A DNA stretch of 64,000 bases from Adiantum capillus-veneris (taxonomy: Eukaryota > Streptophyta > Polypodiopsida > Polypodiales > Pteridaceae). The notes below the pieces were generated by a model. That model searched no databases. It was not told the origin of the DNA and saw only the letters and a list, made by a program, of their open reading frames with translations. Of this stretch, positions 1 to 13,420 are shown piece by piece. The DNA lies in contig CM043966.1 in assembly GCA_014529385.2 (NCBI GenBank), positions 88,440,587 through 88,504,586 of the forward strand. The letters are read 5' to 3'. The position numbers were made by a program, and so were the translations under genes. Numbering within the stretch: position 1 is the stretch's first letter; every line of letters starts with the position of its first letter.

Positions 1-900
1 GTACTGTTCCATTTTCTGATCCAACTTTAATTTGCATTGTTTTGTTTCAAGTTTGTAGCACATAGGAGTAGGGTAATTAGAAACCATTTCATCAAGTTGG
101 GCCAAAAAGTTTAGGGAAAATAGGGATGAAAATCATATTTTGGCAAAAAGGAGCGTAACTCCAAAATTGAGAAATCTTGATGGTAGAGATTGGAAAACTG
201 ATCAAAACTTAAAACACTGGTGTCCAAGGGCTTAGGAAACTCACAAGAAGTAAGCTGATAAGTTTCATCAGATTTTGTGGTGGAACATGGATCTCAATCC
301 ATGTCCCCCCCGAGATAGATTGATGTAGAATTGAGACCAATGAATACCTGCAGACTTCAAGCAAATGAAACCAAAGTATGGGGTTAAATTGAATTCCAAA
401 TCACACTCAAACCAAGGAGATTGTAAAAAATCACCTAAAGCCAATCCAATTGACCAAAATTTGGGGATTTTCTACTTTTTGTGATCCAAATCAAAGAAGG
501 TTTGGAGAGTAGCTTCTAAATAACATAGACTACAAGCTTACCAAGTTTCATATCAAAAGGAGGTTAAGCATGGATCGTACTCCATGTACCTTATCAAATA
601 ATCTGGCTAAAAAATTAAACAAAGAGTAGCTAAGATCTATAGAAACATATTTCCCAAAGACAAATTGGCAAAAAGATTTGAAAAGGTGACCCAAAAGGTG
701 CAAAAATAGAAATTGGTAAAAAACACTAGAACATACCCAAGATTTCACTTTTGACTGACAAAAATTGTTCCAATATAAATTAGATTTTGAGGATAGACTA
801 CAAACATCACAGTCTATCAACTCACCAAATTTCAAGTCCAGAAGCGATTGAACATGGATCACAATCTATGTTCCCCATCTAAGAGATTGGATAGAGACTT
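1..900. repeat. Degenerate ~280-bp periodic repeat
   Basis: Three related blocks recur near 250-330, 530-610 and 810-890. Each has an AAGTTTCA-like word followed about 25 bases later by a core of the form ACATGGATCnnAATCnATGT, which is itself a short imperfect palindrome. The text between the blocks (CAAAA runs, GGATTTTCTAC, GACTACAA) also recurs with the same spacing. This suggests about three diverged units of a tandem repeat that continues off the left edge. No convincing protein lies here. Confidence 0.4.
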
Positions 901-2451
901 ATCTATAGTTTGTAGTAGAGACCGTTGGAAAGGGGGAAAGGGGAACACACTTGGAACACAATCAACACGCCTCTCTAAGCCCATGATATACACAACACCC
1001 CAATCCAGTAGAGTTCACCTCAAACTCAACACAATCCACAGGCTAACCTCCGTTTGCACTCAACCATACGCACACACTTAGTACCACACAACAAACAAGC
1101 TTGATCAATCTGCAATGCTCAATTCACAACCTTCCACACACACACAACCTCTCTCAATCTCTCTTTGCACAACCGACCTCGGGCCGGCACACCTGCCAAC
1201 AAATACATGAAAATGCATGCACACAAGCAGAGAAGAGAAGGGGGAAGGGGGAATCGACAAAAACATACAGAAATGATGGATTCTCTTCTCAAAACAACCA
1301 TATACAATACTTGCTCCAAGCCGGCATACTGCTCCGTGAGATCAACACACAAACTGGTAGCCTTCCTGGCTCCGTACAACATCCATAGCTTCAATAGCCG
1401 CTTCCTCGACGAGACAACGGTCCTCTCGCACAACCACAAGGAAAAGAACCACTTCAACTTACAAAAAAATCCACTTATAGGAGAGCGCAAAAAACTCAAA
1501 AAAGAAAAATTTGGTTTAACTTGGCTCGTGCAGTCCAACTTGAGCCTCTTTTTGGCATTTCTCATACACTCCACCTACTTGGCAATCCATATTTAGCATA
1601 TTTGCATGCTCTTGACAGATCCGCAACCTTCCATCTCCATCCCTCTCTCTCTCTCTCTTTGCATGTGGACCACCTCTTAGTTCCAATCCTCGAACCAACT
1701 GGAGTGCCAAGGCATGTGAGCAGCCCCCTCAAGGGATGTCACGTCGCCGTGACAACGGCTAAGGGAGCATCCTCTTGATTAAAAACAAGGGACTTCTTAT
1801 AGGCATGTGGGAACGAGGCCCCAAGTGGCTCTACCATGTCATCATCATCAACCACATGCCGTCCATGGCAAACAATAGCAGCAGCCACATCATCACACAC
1901 CATGCAAACGATAGCCAGTGCCGCTAGCCCACGGACACCACTACCTGACACAGTGCTAGGGCATGAGCACCATGGTCAGGAGCTTCAAGCTCCTTCTCTC
2001 CAACTGGATGTCTACATTGCCTCCACGGTTTTGAATATATACCCTCTCTTGCGCTTTTACTGCAATGCATATGGGGCAAATCCTTACGTGGAAGCCAGAC
2101 AATGCTTGGCCCTCCAAACTCCCCAAAAAACACTTGATGCCATTTTCAAGAGCTAGGCTTTCCACCATCCCAATCCCTCCTGCTCCAGTCTTTGTGTCCA
2201 GTATTGTTATCACTGGTAGAATATCTATTGTATCTATCCTCACAACTATCATGTTCTCCGTCAGTCCTTTGCTCACCCTCCATGTGGCTACAATCCCTTC
2301 TATATTCATCCTCTATGTCATGGTCCCTTTGAATGGAGAACCACTTCAAGAAGTTGTTCAATGACTTGTGCAAAATTTTGAGGAAGTTTTAATGATGGCT
2401 CTTACTAGGCTTAGGTGTAAGGTCTTGGGCTTTAGAAGTTCCATCCAATTA

Positions 2452-2455
<4 letters not shown>
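901..2455. other. No recognised gene
   Basis: Overlapping open frames occur on both strands, but none shows a recognisable domain. Composition is CA-rich on the plus strand, with a short TC run near 1641-1658. I see nothing I can name. Confidence 0.5.

Positions 2456-2496
<41 letters not shown>
2456..2496. repeat. (TC)n microsatellite
   Basis: About 20 uninterrupted TC units. Confidence 0.95.
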
Positions 2497-2500
<4 letters not shown>

Positions 2501-3180
2501 ATCCATCTTTGTCTTCATCCAATTTGAGTTTGTCCATTAACATTCTCAATTTTGCACACGGAAGCTAAAGCCACCCGAACAATAGATGGATTTTGTAAAA
2601 CTCAAGAGATAATGTGAAATTGAGTTCCATGTAGGCTTAGCTCAATTTTTGTTCCAAAAAGCTAGGTAAGAAAGAAAGCCAAGTAGTGGACATGGTCCAA
2701 AACGAGGGGAACATCAAATAAAATGTAAAATTATCTTCAAAATAGTTGTGATTCATGATGGGACGGCCTTTGGATTGAGGACAGCTTGGGATGAGCTATC
2801 TTTTCTTCAACTCCAAATGCAAAATCGGCACCACCTATTAATCCTTTGGCAAGATTAAATTATAATAATACGGATCATACTAATATGGATTTCCCTCTGT
2901 CGGATCATACTAGCCCCTTTACGCTAGTGTAAGCAACATGTAGTCTAGTGGTGTTTTCTTCCATCAATGCATGCTTGTCTAAAAAAAGATAATGTAATTC
3001 TTTTGCATTAGAAATGTGCAGGACACCAAAGTTTTTTTAATTTTTTAAGTTGTTTAAACAACACACGAGAGGGCCCACAAGGGGAGGTGCGCCATGAAAC
3101 ATGGTCGGGCAAGGATCGCATACCATTGGGCAAGAGCCACATGTAGGCATTACCATGTGAAGTGTGACATTCAGAGCACG
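2497..3180. other. No recognised feature
   Basis: AT-rich non-coding sequence. The phrase CGGATCATACTA occurs twice, near 2870 and 2900. Nothing else stands out. Confidence 0.5.
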
Positions 3181-3183
3181 TAA

Positions 3184-3660
3184 ATGGCTGTGGTAGACTA
3201 GCTAAGCTCAAAGGCCTCTTTGGAACCCCAAGGTCGTGAATTTGATTCCTGCCATTGCAGGGAAATGAATCTAGGCCGGGTTCAAAAGAGGGGGGAGAAA
3301 GCAAAACCAAAGGGGCACGAATCTTACGTGGAGAATTCTCATTTGGCAAAAAGTTTATGGCTCATTTTTGGACCCCCTTTAAAACCGGCCCGCCGCCAGC
3401 CCCCCTTCCCCCTTGGAAGATCTTCGCTACCACCGACTTTTCAACGTGAAATGTGCTCCGCAAAGGTTGAAATGGTTCCATTACGTGCAAAACCTTCAGC
3501 ACCACCACTGGGCTATAGCTCACTGGTTGAGAATGCAAGTCAAAAATACACATCATATTCTGCCACCACCTCTTGTGAACGAGGGGGGAGGAGTAAAATG
3601 TAACTCGGGCTCTTCGCTGTTGGGTCATTTGAACCCGGCCTTAGTGTGCTTTTTGTTCAA
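3184..3660 (+). mobile_element. tRNA-derived SINE-like sequence
   Basis: TGGCTGTGGTAGAC at 3185-3198 resembles a pol III A box. About 45 bases on, GAATTTGATTCC (3238-3249) resembles a B box (GGTTCGATTCC). A second A-box-like word, TAGCTCACTGGTTGAGA, lies near 3516-3532. This is the spacing of a tRNA-derived SINE head. The body, the poly(A) end and target duplications were not defined, so the boundaries are approximate. Confidence 0.4.
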
Positions 3661-3963
3661 TGGAACCTAAGGTGCGTGGAGAATGGAATTTGCAAAGATT
3701 CCAACAAACCAAAAACGTCAAAAACTTCAGCTCACGGATATTCCTTGCAAAAGGATTAAAAACCTTAGAGATCATTGCCTTGATAAACAACAATTTGAAT
3801 TGCATCCTCAATTTTTCAAGGCAATGTGTACATAAAAACATATCTTAGCGATGGTCCTCTAAGCTCATTACCTTCTATTCTAGAGAAAGGCTTCTCATGA
3901 AAGAAGATTGCCCGTCATTGTATGATGTTTTGGGACTGCCTCTCTCCCTCCCTTTGATGCTAT

Positions 3964-4129
3964 TGTGGTGTGTGGTCGTGTGTCCGACCACCTAGTGTGG
4001 GAGGACACTTCTGCTGTTCTTGGCATGTAGCCTTTCCAGTGCTCAATATAAGGAGCTGCCTCACTCGTTGAGGGCAAGCTCAGTTTGGTCCAGTCTCTCT
4101 CTCAGGTGTCTTGTAGTGAGCACACCACA
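3964..4129 (+). repeat. 5' LTR (166 bp) of syntaxin-carrying element
   Basis: Starts TGTGGTGTG and ends CACACCACA. AATATAAGGAG near 4045-4055 is a plausible TATA box, so the LTR could drive transcription of the interior. It is preceded by CTAT. Confidence 0.85.
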
Positions 4130-4130
4130 T

Positions 4131-4146
4131 TGGTGGAGGCGGCGGG
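4131..4146 (+). promoter_or_regulatory. Candidate primer-binding site
   Basis: TGGTGGAG lies one base after the LTR. It pairs with a tRNA 3' end of the type CTCCACCA, as in plant tRNA-Ala, but the match weakens after eight bases. The usual initiator-Met site (TGGTATCAGAGC) is not used. Confidence 0.4.
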
Positions 4147-4224
4147 CAGAGCCCTAGGTAGTTAGGAAGTTTTCTTGGTGATCAATTTCTCTTGCGCTTC
4201 AGGTAGCTATGGCCAATTACGTCT

Positions 4225-5016
4225 ATGAGCCTGGGTAGGATTTCCTTGCTCTGTTCTCGCCATCAACATGAACATGTTGTCTGCAATCGCAGTTGTAGCC
4301 CCAGCCCAGCTGATACCTGCATTATTGCTGCCATGCTGCTTACCTCCTGCTTCACCATAATGAACAATCTTCACGAACCCCTTCTTTCACCTTCACCTTC
4401 GTCGTCTTCTTCCTCTGCTCCTGCCATCCACAGCCATAGCCAGAACTCGTACAGCCTCAACACCCAGCTCGTCAATGACAACCTCTCTTCCTTCTTCGAG
4501 AAGGTTGACTCCATATCCTTCAACACCGAAGCTCTCCGCCAAGCTTTCCATGTCCTGGAGCAGGAGCAGTCCAAACAATCCCCCAAGAACTCCATCGCCC
4601 TCAAATCCAAAATGCAGGTAGATATGGACAGCATCATGTCACAGGCCCGATCCATCAAACTTAGCCTTGATTCTCTCAATAAAGACAACATGAATAACAA
4701 AAGGCTGCCCGGCTGCCATGAAAACAGCTCCGTTGATAGGGTTAGGGTCTTTGTAACCAATGGTTTGAGGTGCAAGTTGAAGGGCTTCATGGATGACTTT
4801 TCTGCATTGCAGAAGAAGGTGAGAGATGATCATAGGGATGATGTTCGTAGGCGGGTTTTTGCACTCACAGGGCAAATTGCGAACGAAGAAGTGGTTGAGA
4901 TGATAGAGGCAGGTGAAACAGAGAATTTCTTGCACAAAGCCATCGAAGAGAAAGGGAACGGTGGGCAGGTCAAGCTTGAAGCAACTGTAAATCAGATAGA
5001 GGAAAGGAATGCATAG
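4225..5016 (+). pseudogene. Captured SYP1-type syntaxin fragment, intronless
   Basis: This 263-codon frame opens at ATG 4225, but syntaxin-like sequence starts at ATG 4360. From there come a Ser-rich N-terminus, an Habc-like helical region (NLSSFFEKVDSISF onward) and the block RVFVTNGLRCKLKGFMDDF. Next are RRVFALTGQIANEE and ENFLHKAIEEKGNG, which align by eye with the region before the SNARE motif of plant KNOLLE/SYP111-type Qa-SNAREs, proteins that drive membrane fusion at the plasma membrane or cell plate. A TAG at 5014-5016 falls just before the SNARE helix. The same frame then continues with HLEESLLALHHIFLAMA, the expected first SNARE heptads. No membrane anchor was found. It lies between the LTRs in the element's sense direction, so it is a transduplicated copy. 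Probably not a working SNARE; a truncated Habc protein is possible. Confidence 0.75.
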
Positions 5017-5829
5017 GTGAGGCATTTAGAAGAGAGTCTTTTGGCTCTGCATCATATCTTTCTTGCCATGGCTGCTGCACATCCAGAAAGGGAGGGAAGT
5101 GATAGTGACGGTAATGCAGCATCAGAGTGTGCGCCACATGAGGAGAAATTCAATCTTAAAGCTGGACTTATTTTTCCTACTGCTCCCCTCTGCAAAGGAG
5201 GGGCTAGCTGGTTATCATGCCTTGATTTTCATCAATGTTTCGTACAACAATGTACTGTCAAAGTCCACTATGTGTCCCACTCTCTTGGGATATTATGTTG
5301 TCTTGGTTTGCGGATGGTTTTCAATTGTTCTTGTTTTCAACATGCTCAAATCGTCAAGAGTTGCTGCAGCTTTGTTGCAGAGGTGCCCAACCTTCTAGTC
5401 TTGCTGGTCATGAAGCAGTGCTACAATCGTGAAGCTCAAGCTTTCATTATGTGTTTAGTGATAGTCTTTTCATCTTTAGTTCATGTCGCAATTTAGTTTT
5501 TGTTCAATGACCATTATCATCACACCAAACTCCTTCGGGAAGGGATGTATGTCACAAAAAATTTATCTCTTCGTTATGATTTAGCCCTCAGTCCTTCCTC
5601 GTCTTGTCCATTTCATTGGGATAGCGACCTAGTGTTTGCATAAGCGAGATGTTTAAGTTCCATGCCTTGATGATGATCGGCACAATGTTGAGTCTAGCCC
5701 CCAAGTTCAGTCCCTAATCCTTGAGTCGTTGTATGATCACTCCCCCCAGATGAGGCGTCGGAGTTGATCTCTCTTGTGAAGTCCATTCTCAGCCCAACAT
5801 TGTAAAAAGATGTCCATCTTTTTCTCCCT
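5017..5829 (+). other. Decayed SNARE/3' part of captured insert
   Basis: The frame stays open from 5017 to 5496. Only about the first 20 codons look like a SNARE helix; similarity then fades, with some SNARE-like spacing in a second frame, suggesting a frameshift. From 5500 to 5829 the sequence is non-coding and leads into the polypurine tract. Confidence 0.5.
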
Positions 5830-5840
5830 AAGGGGGGAGG
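5830..5840 (+). promoter_or_regulatory. Polypurine tract
   Basis: AAGGGGGGAGG directly abuts the 3' LTR. This is the expected plus-strand primer of LTR retrotransposons and fixes the element's orientation. Confidence 0.85.
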
Positions 5841-6006
5841 TGTGGTGTGTGGTCGTGTGTCCGACCACCTAGTGTGGGAGGACACTTCTACTGTTCTTGG
5901 CATGTAGCCTTTCCAGTGCTCAATATAAGGAGCTGCCTCACTCATTGAGGGCAAGCTTAGTTTGGTCCAGTCTCTCTCTCAGGTGTCTTGTAGTGAGCAC
6001 ACCACA
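5841..6006 (+). repeat. 3' LTR (166 bp) of syntaxin-carrying element
   Basis: Same length as the 5' LTR with three transitions between them. Followed by CTAT, matching the left flank. Confidence 0.85.
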
Positions 6007-6446
6007 CTATATTTGTATTCCCCCCCCCCCCCCCTTCTCTAATTCGGTTCAGTTTTCAAAAGAAAAAAGAAAAAGAAAAAAAGAAAAGAAAAACATATTT
6101 TACAATTAAAAATATGCTCCATAACATCCTGGATTAATTTTAACACTTTGAAATTTGAAAGAGTGAGAAAAAGCACGCAGATATCCCTGGTTGGATATAA
6201 AGGCTTCAATACATTAGACCTTTATTTTCAAGAAAAATTCGACTTTTTTAAAAGCAAAACTCACTATTGTGAGTGTATTATATTAATCAACCCAAATAGA
6301 TACAAGGTCTTGTCATGCTCTTGTTGAGCCATGACATCATTGAGGGACCATAATTACAACGGCTATCAGGGCAGCCACCCCAACCAACTTGCCCCCTTAT
6401 CCTCGATACATAAGGTCCATTATCATGTTCTTCTGAGATCTTTTAA
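6007..6446. other. Low-complexity and non-coding
   Basis: A run of about 18 C near 6019-6036 is followed by an A-rich stretch to 6115. Near 6313-6338, TGTCATGCTC and GAGCCATGACA can form a ten-pair hairpin with one bulge. No gene seen. Confidence 0.6.
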
Positions 6447-7493
6447 TTACCAATAGCCAAGATTTTTCCCCGTCCTAGGCATGCTCTCTGCTGACAACAA
6501 GGCACAAGTAGTCCTAGACCAATCCTCCGAGTGTTGCTTGCGCCTGAGCATCCATATTAGAATTTCTACGAAGCTTGCCACCTCAAGACCTCCTTCAAAC
6601 ACACGGTGGTTCCTTGTCTGCCATACATTATGTAAGAAGAAGTACCTGACGATTTGAGTGCTGATGAGGATGGCAGGGCCACCTGAATTCTTCCCTCCAA
6701 GGAATAGATGAGTCTTGTAAAAACCAATTTTCCATGTTCTTTGGACCCACTTGCATATTTTCCCTGCGAGGCCTTTGATAGTTGGGCAATCCATGAAGAG
6801 GTGGGCCTGATCTTCACTAGCCAACGTGCACCCCAAGCATCGATCTGACCCAATCCCTCTTTCTTGAATCTTCACCCCTGTCGGTAGAGAACCCCAAATT
6901 ACCTTCCATAGAAATACCTTCATGTGTTGCGGAACCTTTGGCTTCCAGATGTTCTCCATTACTTTCTCCCACCTTTCCTCTGGCCATTGTTTTTTCGATA
7001 ACTTTTTAAGGGGGTTAGACCAATTCTTATTATGCATCATTGTATGGTAAATGTCTTTAGGATGGGGTTCCATAAGAAACTGCTTCCAGGCACAAATAGG
7101 CATCACTACATTGTCAAGCTTTTTCATCACTTTGTGGATCAGCAAAACCTCCAAGCTATTCAGTTGGTACTGGGTAACCAAAAGGTCAATGGTTTTCCAA
7201 CTCTTGTTGTCACTGTCACAGAAGTGCCTCCGTCGATTCAGACCCTTATTATTCAGCTCTATAGCCCTTGGAATACAATTGACATGGATGTAGTGCACAC
7301 CTGGAGCGGTGACACCATTGACCATCTCACATGAGCTATCTGTCCGCGCACACGAAGCGAATTGGTAGGGAACACCAGGAGTTGATGTCCTAATGACGAC
7401 AGTGGTGAAAGCTGCAGGAAGAAGCAGAATGCTCCACGTCAAGTGTTGGCACCCTAAACCGACTCGAAGCCTTTCTCCTCTCTTCTTACCCAC
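6447..7493 (-). pseudogene. LINE remnant, zf-RVT (C-terminal) region
   Basis: A 348-codon frame whose second half resembles the zinc-binding region after the reverse transcriptase in plant L1-type LINEs. It has WKPKVPQHMKVFLWKVIWG, then CLGCTLASEDQAHLFMDC (C-x2-C, H, C), then a tryptophan-rich tail. The first ~85 residues match nothing I know and may be in a wrong frame. The endonuclease and RT palm are absent, so this is a 5'-truncated insertion. No clear poly(A) end was seen near 6440, and the initiator shown is unlikely to be genuine. Confidence 0.65.
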
Positions 7494-8316
7494 TAAATGT
7501 CATGGCATTCATGTGAACGGGATGAACGGGGAAGCCTCCATCGTGATAAGATTGTTAGCTCATTTGATGCCATGTGTGTAGGGGCATGGTGGGTCCAGCT
7601 ATCTGAAGGCCTTGCTGAACAATGCCATGTGTGTAGCATAGGAGCCTATAACAAAGGACTTGTTGCCACCCATAGAGTTTCTACATAGCTAGTTTTTGCA
7701 CCCTCAAAAGTGCTTTTCATATATGGCTTAGCTTTTTGGCTAGATTGTTGTTCTTAATATTCACAATAGATGCTTCTGCCAAAGCTACCAAAGTAGTAGC
7801 TTGTGCATGCACCCTCACATGAAGCATAGTTGGTATACGCTTCCATTCAAAAGCCAAGGAAGCTAGCAATCTAGATATTATCCAAATAATGCCAATGTGC
7901 TTAGCCAATGCTCCTTAGGTGCGTTTCACACGAAAGAGGCTGGCAGGGTTTTCTTACGTCACTCTCCTTGTTGTGTAGTGGTAATGTTGCCTTGGTTAGG
8001 CTAACTCTACCAAAATTGGCAAAATAAGCTCTCAAAGGTAGTGTTTTTGAGGAAAGAGACAAAGCTGAGCTGTCGTAGTAGCTTTTAGTTCGAGAAAAAT
8101 GAAATTGTTGAGCTAGCTTAACTCGGCATCCCTTTGCGTGTGAAAACTCTCTTAATCCACTTGAGGATGGAAGGGGTAGTGGAATCTCTAGTGGTGCCCG
8201 TCCTCTGCCATGGCTAACTTCAGGTGCAAGTGGAAGAAAGGGGAAGAGTGCGAGGCGTGATGGCAAGTGACCGAGGTCTAGAAGGCATGCAATCTCCTCC
8301 TCCTCTCTCTCTCTCT
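7494..8316. other. No recognised gene
   Basis: Open frames of 60-120 codons exist on both strands but show no domain. A short TC run sits near 8297-8316. Confidence 0.5.
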
Positions 8317-9682
8317 CTATCTATGGTTGACACTCTCCATTGAATGAATCGGGGGACCACTTCTCCTCACACATAGTTCCTTCATTGCATCGAGCCGCCA
8401 AAGTGCACTCAAATAGTGATGGGAAAACATAGTTACGTGTGTAGCAACGAACTTGAGCAGCTTTTGCGTGCCATGGCTACATGTGCAAGGAGCGGCATGA
8501 TCATGATGCCAGCACTTGACGCGTGGAATCCACTTCCCCAACATGCTGCGTCGTTCAAAATTATCTTCTTCCTTGCAAGCCAATATGTTTGCTCCAATTT
8601 TTTCACTATTAGCAAGGCATATGTCAAGAACAGCAACCTTGTGCACTTCATGTAACATAAAAATATGATGTGCCCATGTACTCTTCAAGATTTCCACTTC
8701 CCCAACATGCTGTGCCCATGTACTCTTCAAGATTTCTTCAAGTATGTACATATATTTGAAGAGACCATATTTTTGGAAGGGATGAAGTAGTTTTTATGGT
8801 TTTTAACTGGCCAAAAGATTCATGGCGGCATTTCACCAAAGCTATCAAGAAGACTCCTACAAAACTAGTGAGCTTCTCACCTGTTTCATCATCAACCTTA
8901 TGATCCAAAAGAAAAGCCACCACCTCACGCAAGGCACCCTCCTCACTTTGGATGTTGAGACCTTCTCCATTATTAGATGTTGGTAGACACTTAGGGTTAT
9001 TCATAGGTTTCGCGTCAGCTCGTTTGAAGACCACAACAATGGAAGACTCGAATTCATCCTCTAGAATAAAATATACACCTCCAGACCCGTCAGAAGCTGA
9101 AATAAGAGAGCGTTCCTCTTCCATTAACAGTGGTCCATGAGATCTACACCACTAACAATATGCTACATTTTGATGAGCTTTCAACAACATCACCACTTTT
9201 TGTCAGGTAAAGATTTTGCTTTTACTTTGCTTGATGGAAGCCAAGCCTCCTCATTTTGTTGTGCCACGTCAAGTTACTTGCCCCTCACTTTTGGAGAAAC
9301 TTCTAATAATTGCTATGTCAGCCCCAATAGCATTATTTATTACTTTTACAATGTTCTTCAAAATAAGTGCACTATAACATCATCCCCCACAAAAAATTGC
9401 TCAATCAACATGTCATCCTTTGAGATTTTGACCTTTCAACACTAGTTGTTGCTTGTGAGCTGCAAATCCAGCTTCTTTAATTGATAATCTGCATTTCAAG
9501 TCTTGAATACTCTTCATTTTTCCAATTCTGAAAGTATACTCCTTACCACTAACTGTTCTAATTGTCACTACCTGCAATTTTGAAGTTTTCACAACCAAAT
9601 GCACACGCTTTCCATTTGTGAGACCATAGTCCTTCAATAAATCATCTTGGCAACAAAGCTCACGGCCTCCATGTATCAGTCT
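8317..9682 (-). pseudogene. PI4-kinase gamma (UBL-kinase) pseudogene, main part
   Basis: Read on the minus strand, the pieces follow the order of plant type II PI4-kinase gamma proteins (UBDK), putative phosphatidylinositol/protein kinases with two N-terminal ubiquitin-like domains. From 9682 come the end of UBL1 (RLIHGGREL, LLKDYGLTNGKRVHLVVK) and UBL2 (VVTIRTVSGKEYTFRIG). Near 9413 a one-base frameshift precedes DDMLIEQFFVGDDVIVHLF. Then SPKVRGK, and the kinase N-lobe from about 9090 (SDGSGGVYFILE, GALREVVAFLLDH). Near 8630 is VHKVAVLDICLANSEKIGANIL, where intact kinases have an ADRHAGN-like catalytic loop; D, R and H are replaced. Stops, frameshifts and a 42-bp tandem duplication confirm decay. 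No introns interrupt it, fitting a processed copy or an intronless parent. Confidence 0.75.
8669..8736. repeat. 42-bp tandem duplication inside PI4K pseudogene
   Basis: TGTGCCCATGTACTCTTCAA occurs at 8669 and again at 8711 with identical downstream bases through 8694/8736. In the pseudogene frame it repeats the residues ILKSTWA. Confidence 0.85.
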
Positions 9683-9977
<295 letters not shown>

Positions 9978-11197
9978 CATGGCGATCCTGTAGTGGCGCT
10001 TGCTCATACGGCGCAAGCGAAACGAACTTGTTTGAAGTGTGAGGAGGCTAGCGTAGCGGTTACACTATGGAAGTTTGATGGCTCGAAAAATTCCTGTGAT
10101 CGAGCTCTCTTGCTGCAACATTTCAAAAGAAAAATGCGATTTCCATACTGCAACGTCAGCGGGTTTTAAGCAATGACGCTGCATAGCCTTTCAAGAGCAC
10201 AACAAACATGCAGTCGAGTACAAGGAAGTAATTGGCTGCAGATTATCAAGCACACAACCAAGGCCTTTTTCTGATGTTAAGAGACACGACCACTAGAGGT
10301 GCGGCTAGAGAAGAAGCAAAAGCACCACGCCTTTGCATGGCTATTGGAATTAAACGTAGCATGCAGGCTTGATCAAATCTGTAAAGAGGCACCTGTTGTT
10401 GAATGCGCAACCACCACGGACGCGGCTCTCTTCTCCCAAGAATGGAGATGGTTGCCACTGGTTTGCAAGGCTACAATTGCAAAAGTGCAACAGCAGCGGA
10501 AAATTAGCAATCACGCTCATAAGGCATTGCGTAGTAGCAACGGACGCTCCAAAAGTTTCTCCGTAAGCGTCAACGACAAAGCCTCAAGAGCAGCGACACA
10601 TCCTCAGGAGTATAGTCTGTTGCGGTGCCGTACAGATTTTGATCCCTTCCCTTATTATGCTATGAAAGTCACCACCCTATCCAATGCTATAGTTTGGGAG
10701 CCATTACAACCTGATCAAGATGAAGCAATAGGATTCCGTCATGACTGCCATCGAGGGCTCCGATTGCATCATGTGCCGTAACAGAATTGTTATCATCAAA
10801 TGATACATTATGAGCGCATTATGGCAGAAAATGGATCAGAATATTTGGATCATTATGACTGTAAGTGCAGTTTGTTAAATATGAAGCAGGATTCTCATAA
10901 CTTCTATTAAGCAATGAAAGAAGCATGGATGCCAAAAGGGCACCTTAAGCCGATTCAAGAGGATGATCTTCGAGGTTAAAGCCATGATCCAAAGGGGACA
11001 TACACGGCAAGAAGAAGACCGGATGTACCATCGGGAGACAAGAAGCTTGCAAGAAGACATACCAGATTTGGGTGAGCTAAAGGAAATTTTTTTTGGTTAA
11101 TCAATGCCAAACTCACATGTTTAAAATGTAAAACCCAGGCAATCAAGGGAGTGGGGTCCTCTCATTGTTTCACAATGGGTCCACCGTGCGTGCCAAG
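9978..11197. other. Interior of non-autonomous LTR element
   Basis: The interior is 1.2 kb long. Several frames of up to 160 codons are open but show no gag, protease or polymerase signature. Confidence 0.6.
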
Positions 11198-11354
11198 TGT
11201 AGAAGGTGCAAATCTATAAGCATTTTTGTAAGTGTTATGGGTGCAAGGAGGAGCGAATGGGTGTGAGTCTAAGGTCCACAAAAGGGGCTTGTGTCTCTTC
11301 TTTGTAACTAACAAACAGTTCTAGAATCAAGTAACAATGGCGTCTGACGTTTGG

Positions 11355-11420
<66 letters not shown>

Positions 11421-11429
11421 CCCTCTACA
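11198..11429. repeat. Right LTR with (TC)n tract
   Basis: Near-identical to the left LTR up to the microsatellite, which here spans about 11357-11418 (~62 bases). Followed by AGTCT. Confidence 0.8.
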
Positions 11430-11434
11430 AGTCT

Positions 11435-11520
11435 CTAGTGCTTTACATAAAAGCCTACCAAGCGTGAATCCGTAGTTTTTAAGAAGCAAATTGTCACCAT
11501 TCCGAGAGTCTAGGAATAAT
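11435..11520 (-). pseudogene. PI4K-gamma pseudogene, N-terminal UBL1 piece
   Basis: The minus strand reads, with stops and one frameshift, IIPRLSEW, QFAS, KLRIHAW, then GFYVKH. This is the expected first half of the UBL1 domain in PI4K-gamma. It joins directly to RLIHGGREL on the far side of the LTR element once one AGTCT copy is removed, with a TAG at the junction where a Gln or Lys codon would be expected. No further homology was seen upstream. Confidence 0.6.
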
Positions 11521-13149
<1,629 letters not shown>

Positions 13150-13420
13150 ATTAGCAGCAAGTAGGCCATAGCCTTGGGTCAACTTCATAAGCCTCCAAGG
13201 TTTGTGGAAAGACCTTATGCTCAAGCTAATTAATTAAAAGGTAAGCTTATGGCTTTTATTAAATGAGATGAGGGAAAAGCTAAAGACTAAGGCTAGATCA
13301 ACCGTTCCTCATTTAGTAAGTTGAGTCTCGTATTTATTCACTAAGCTTGACTAGGCCACATGTCCAAGGTAGCACATGCTTCCTTTATGTGAACTTAAAC
13401 AAGTGTGTGTGAGTGTGCGT
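13150..13420 (-). repeat. Dispersed repeat, inverted copy of 28917-29185
   Basis: The reverse complement shares with 28917-29185 the ordered words ACACAC, GGACATGTGGCCTAG, GAGTCAACTT, TGATCTA(A/G)CCTTAG, TTTTCCCT, AATTAA, AAGnnCTTT, GGAGnCTT and TGACCCA. The family is unidentified and could be a solo LTR fragment. Confidence 0.6.

Larger units (their letters stand above)
3964..6006 (+). mobile_element. Non-autonomous LTR element carrying a syntaxin fragment
   Basis: Two 166-bp direct repeats (3964-4129, 5841-6006) differ at three positions, all transitions. Each begins TGTGGTGTG and ends CACACCACA, a perfect 9-bp inverted terminal repeat. Both outer sides carry CTAT, a likely 4-bp target duplication. 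A polypurine tract abuts the 3' LTR and a TGG-initial primer site follows the 5' LTR. The 1.7-kb interior has no gag, protease, RT, RNase H or integrase; it holds a gene fragment resembling a plant syntaxin. The structure is that of a TRIM-like element that has captured host coding sequence and moves with enzymes from elsewhere. Confidence 0.85.
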
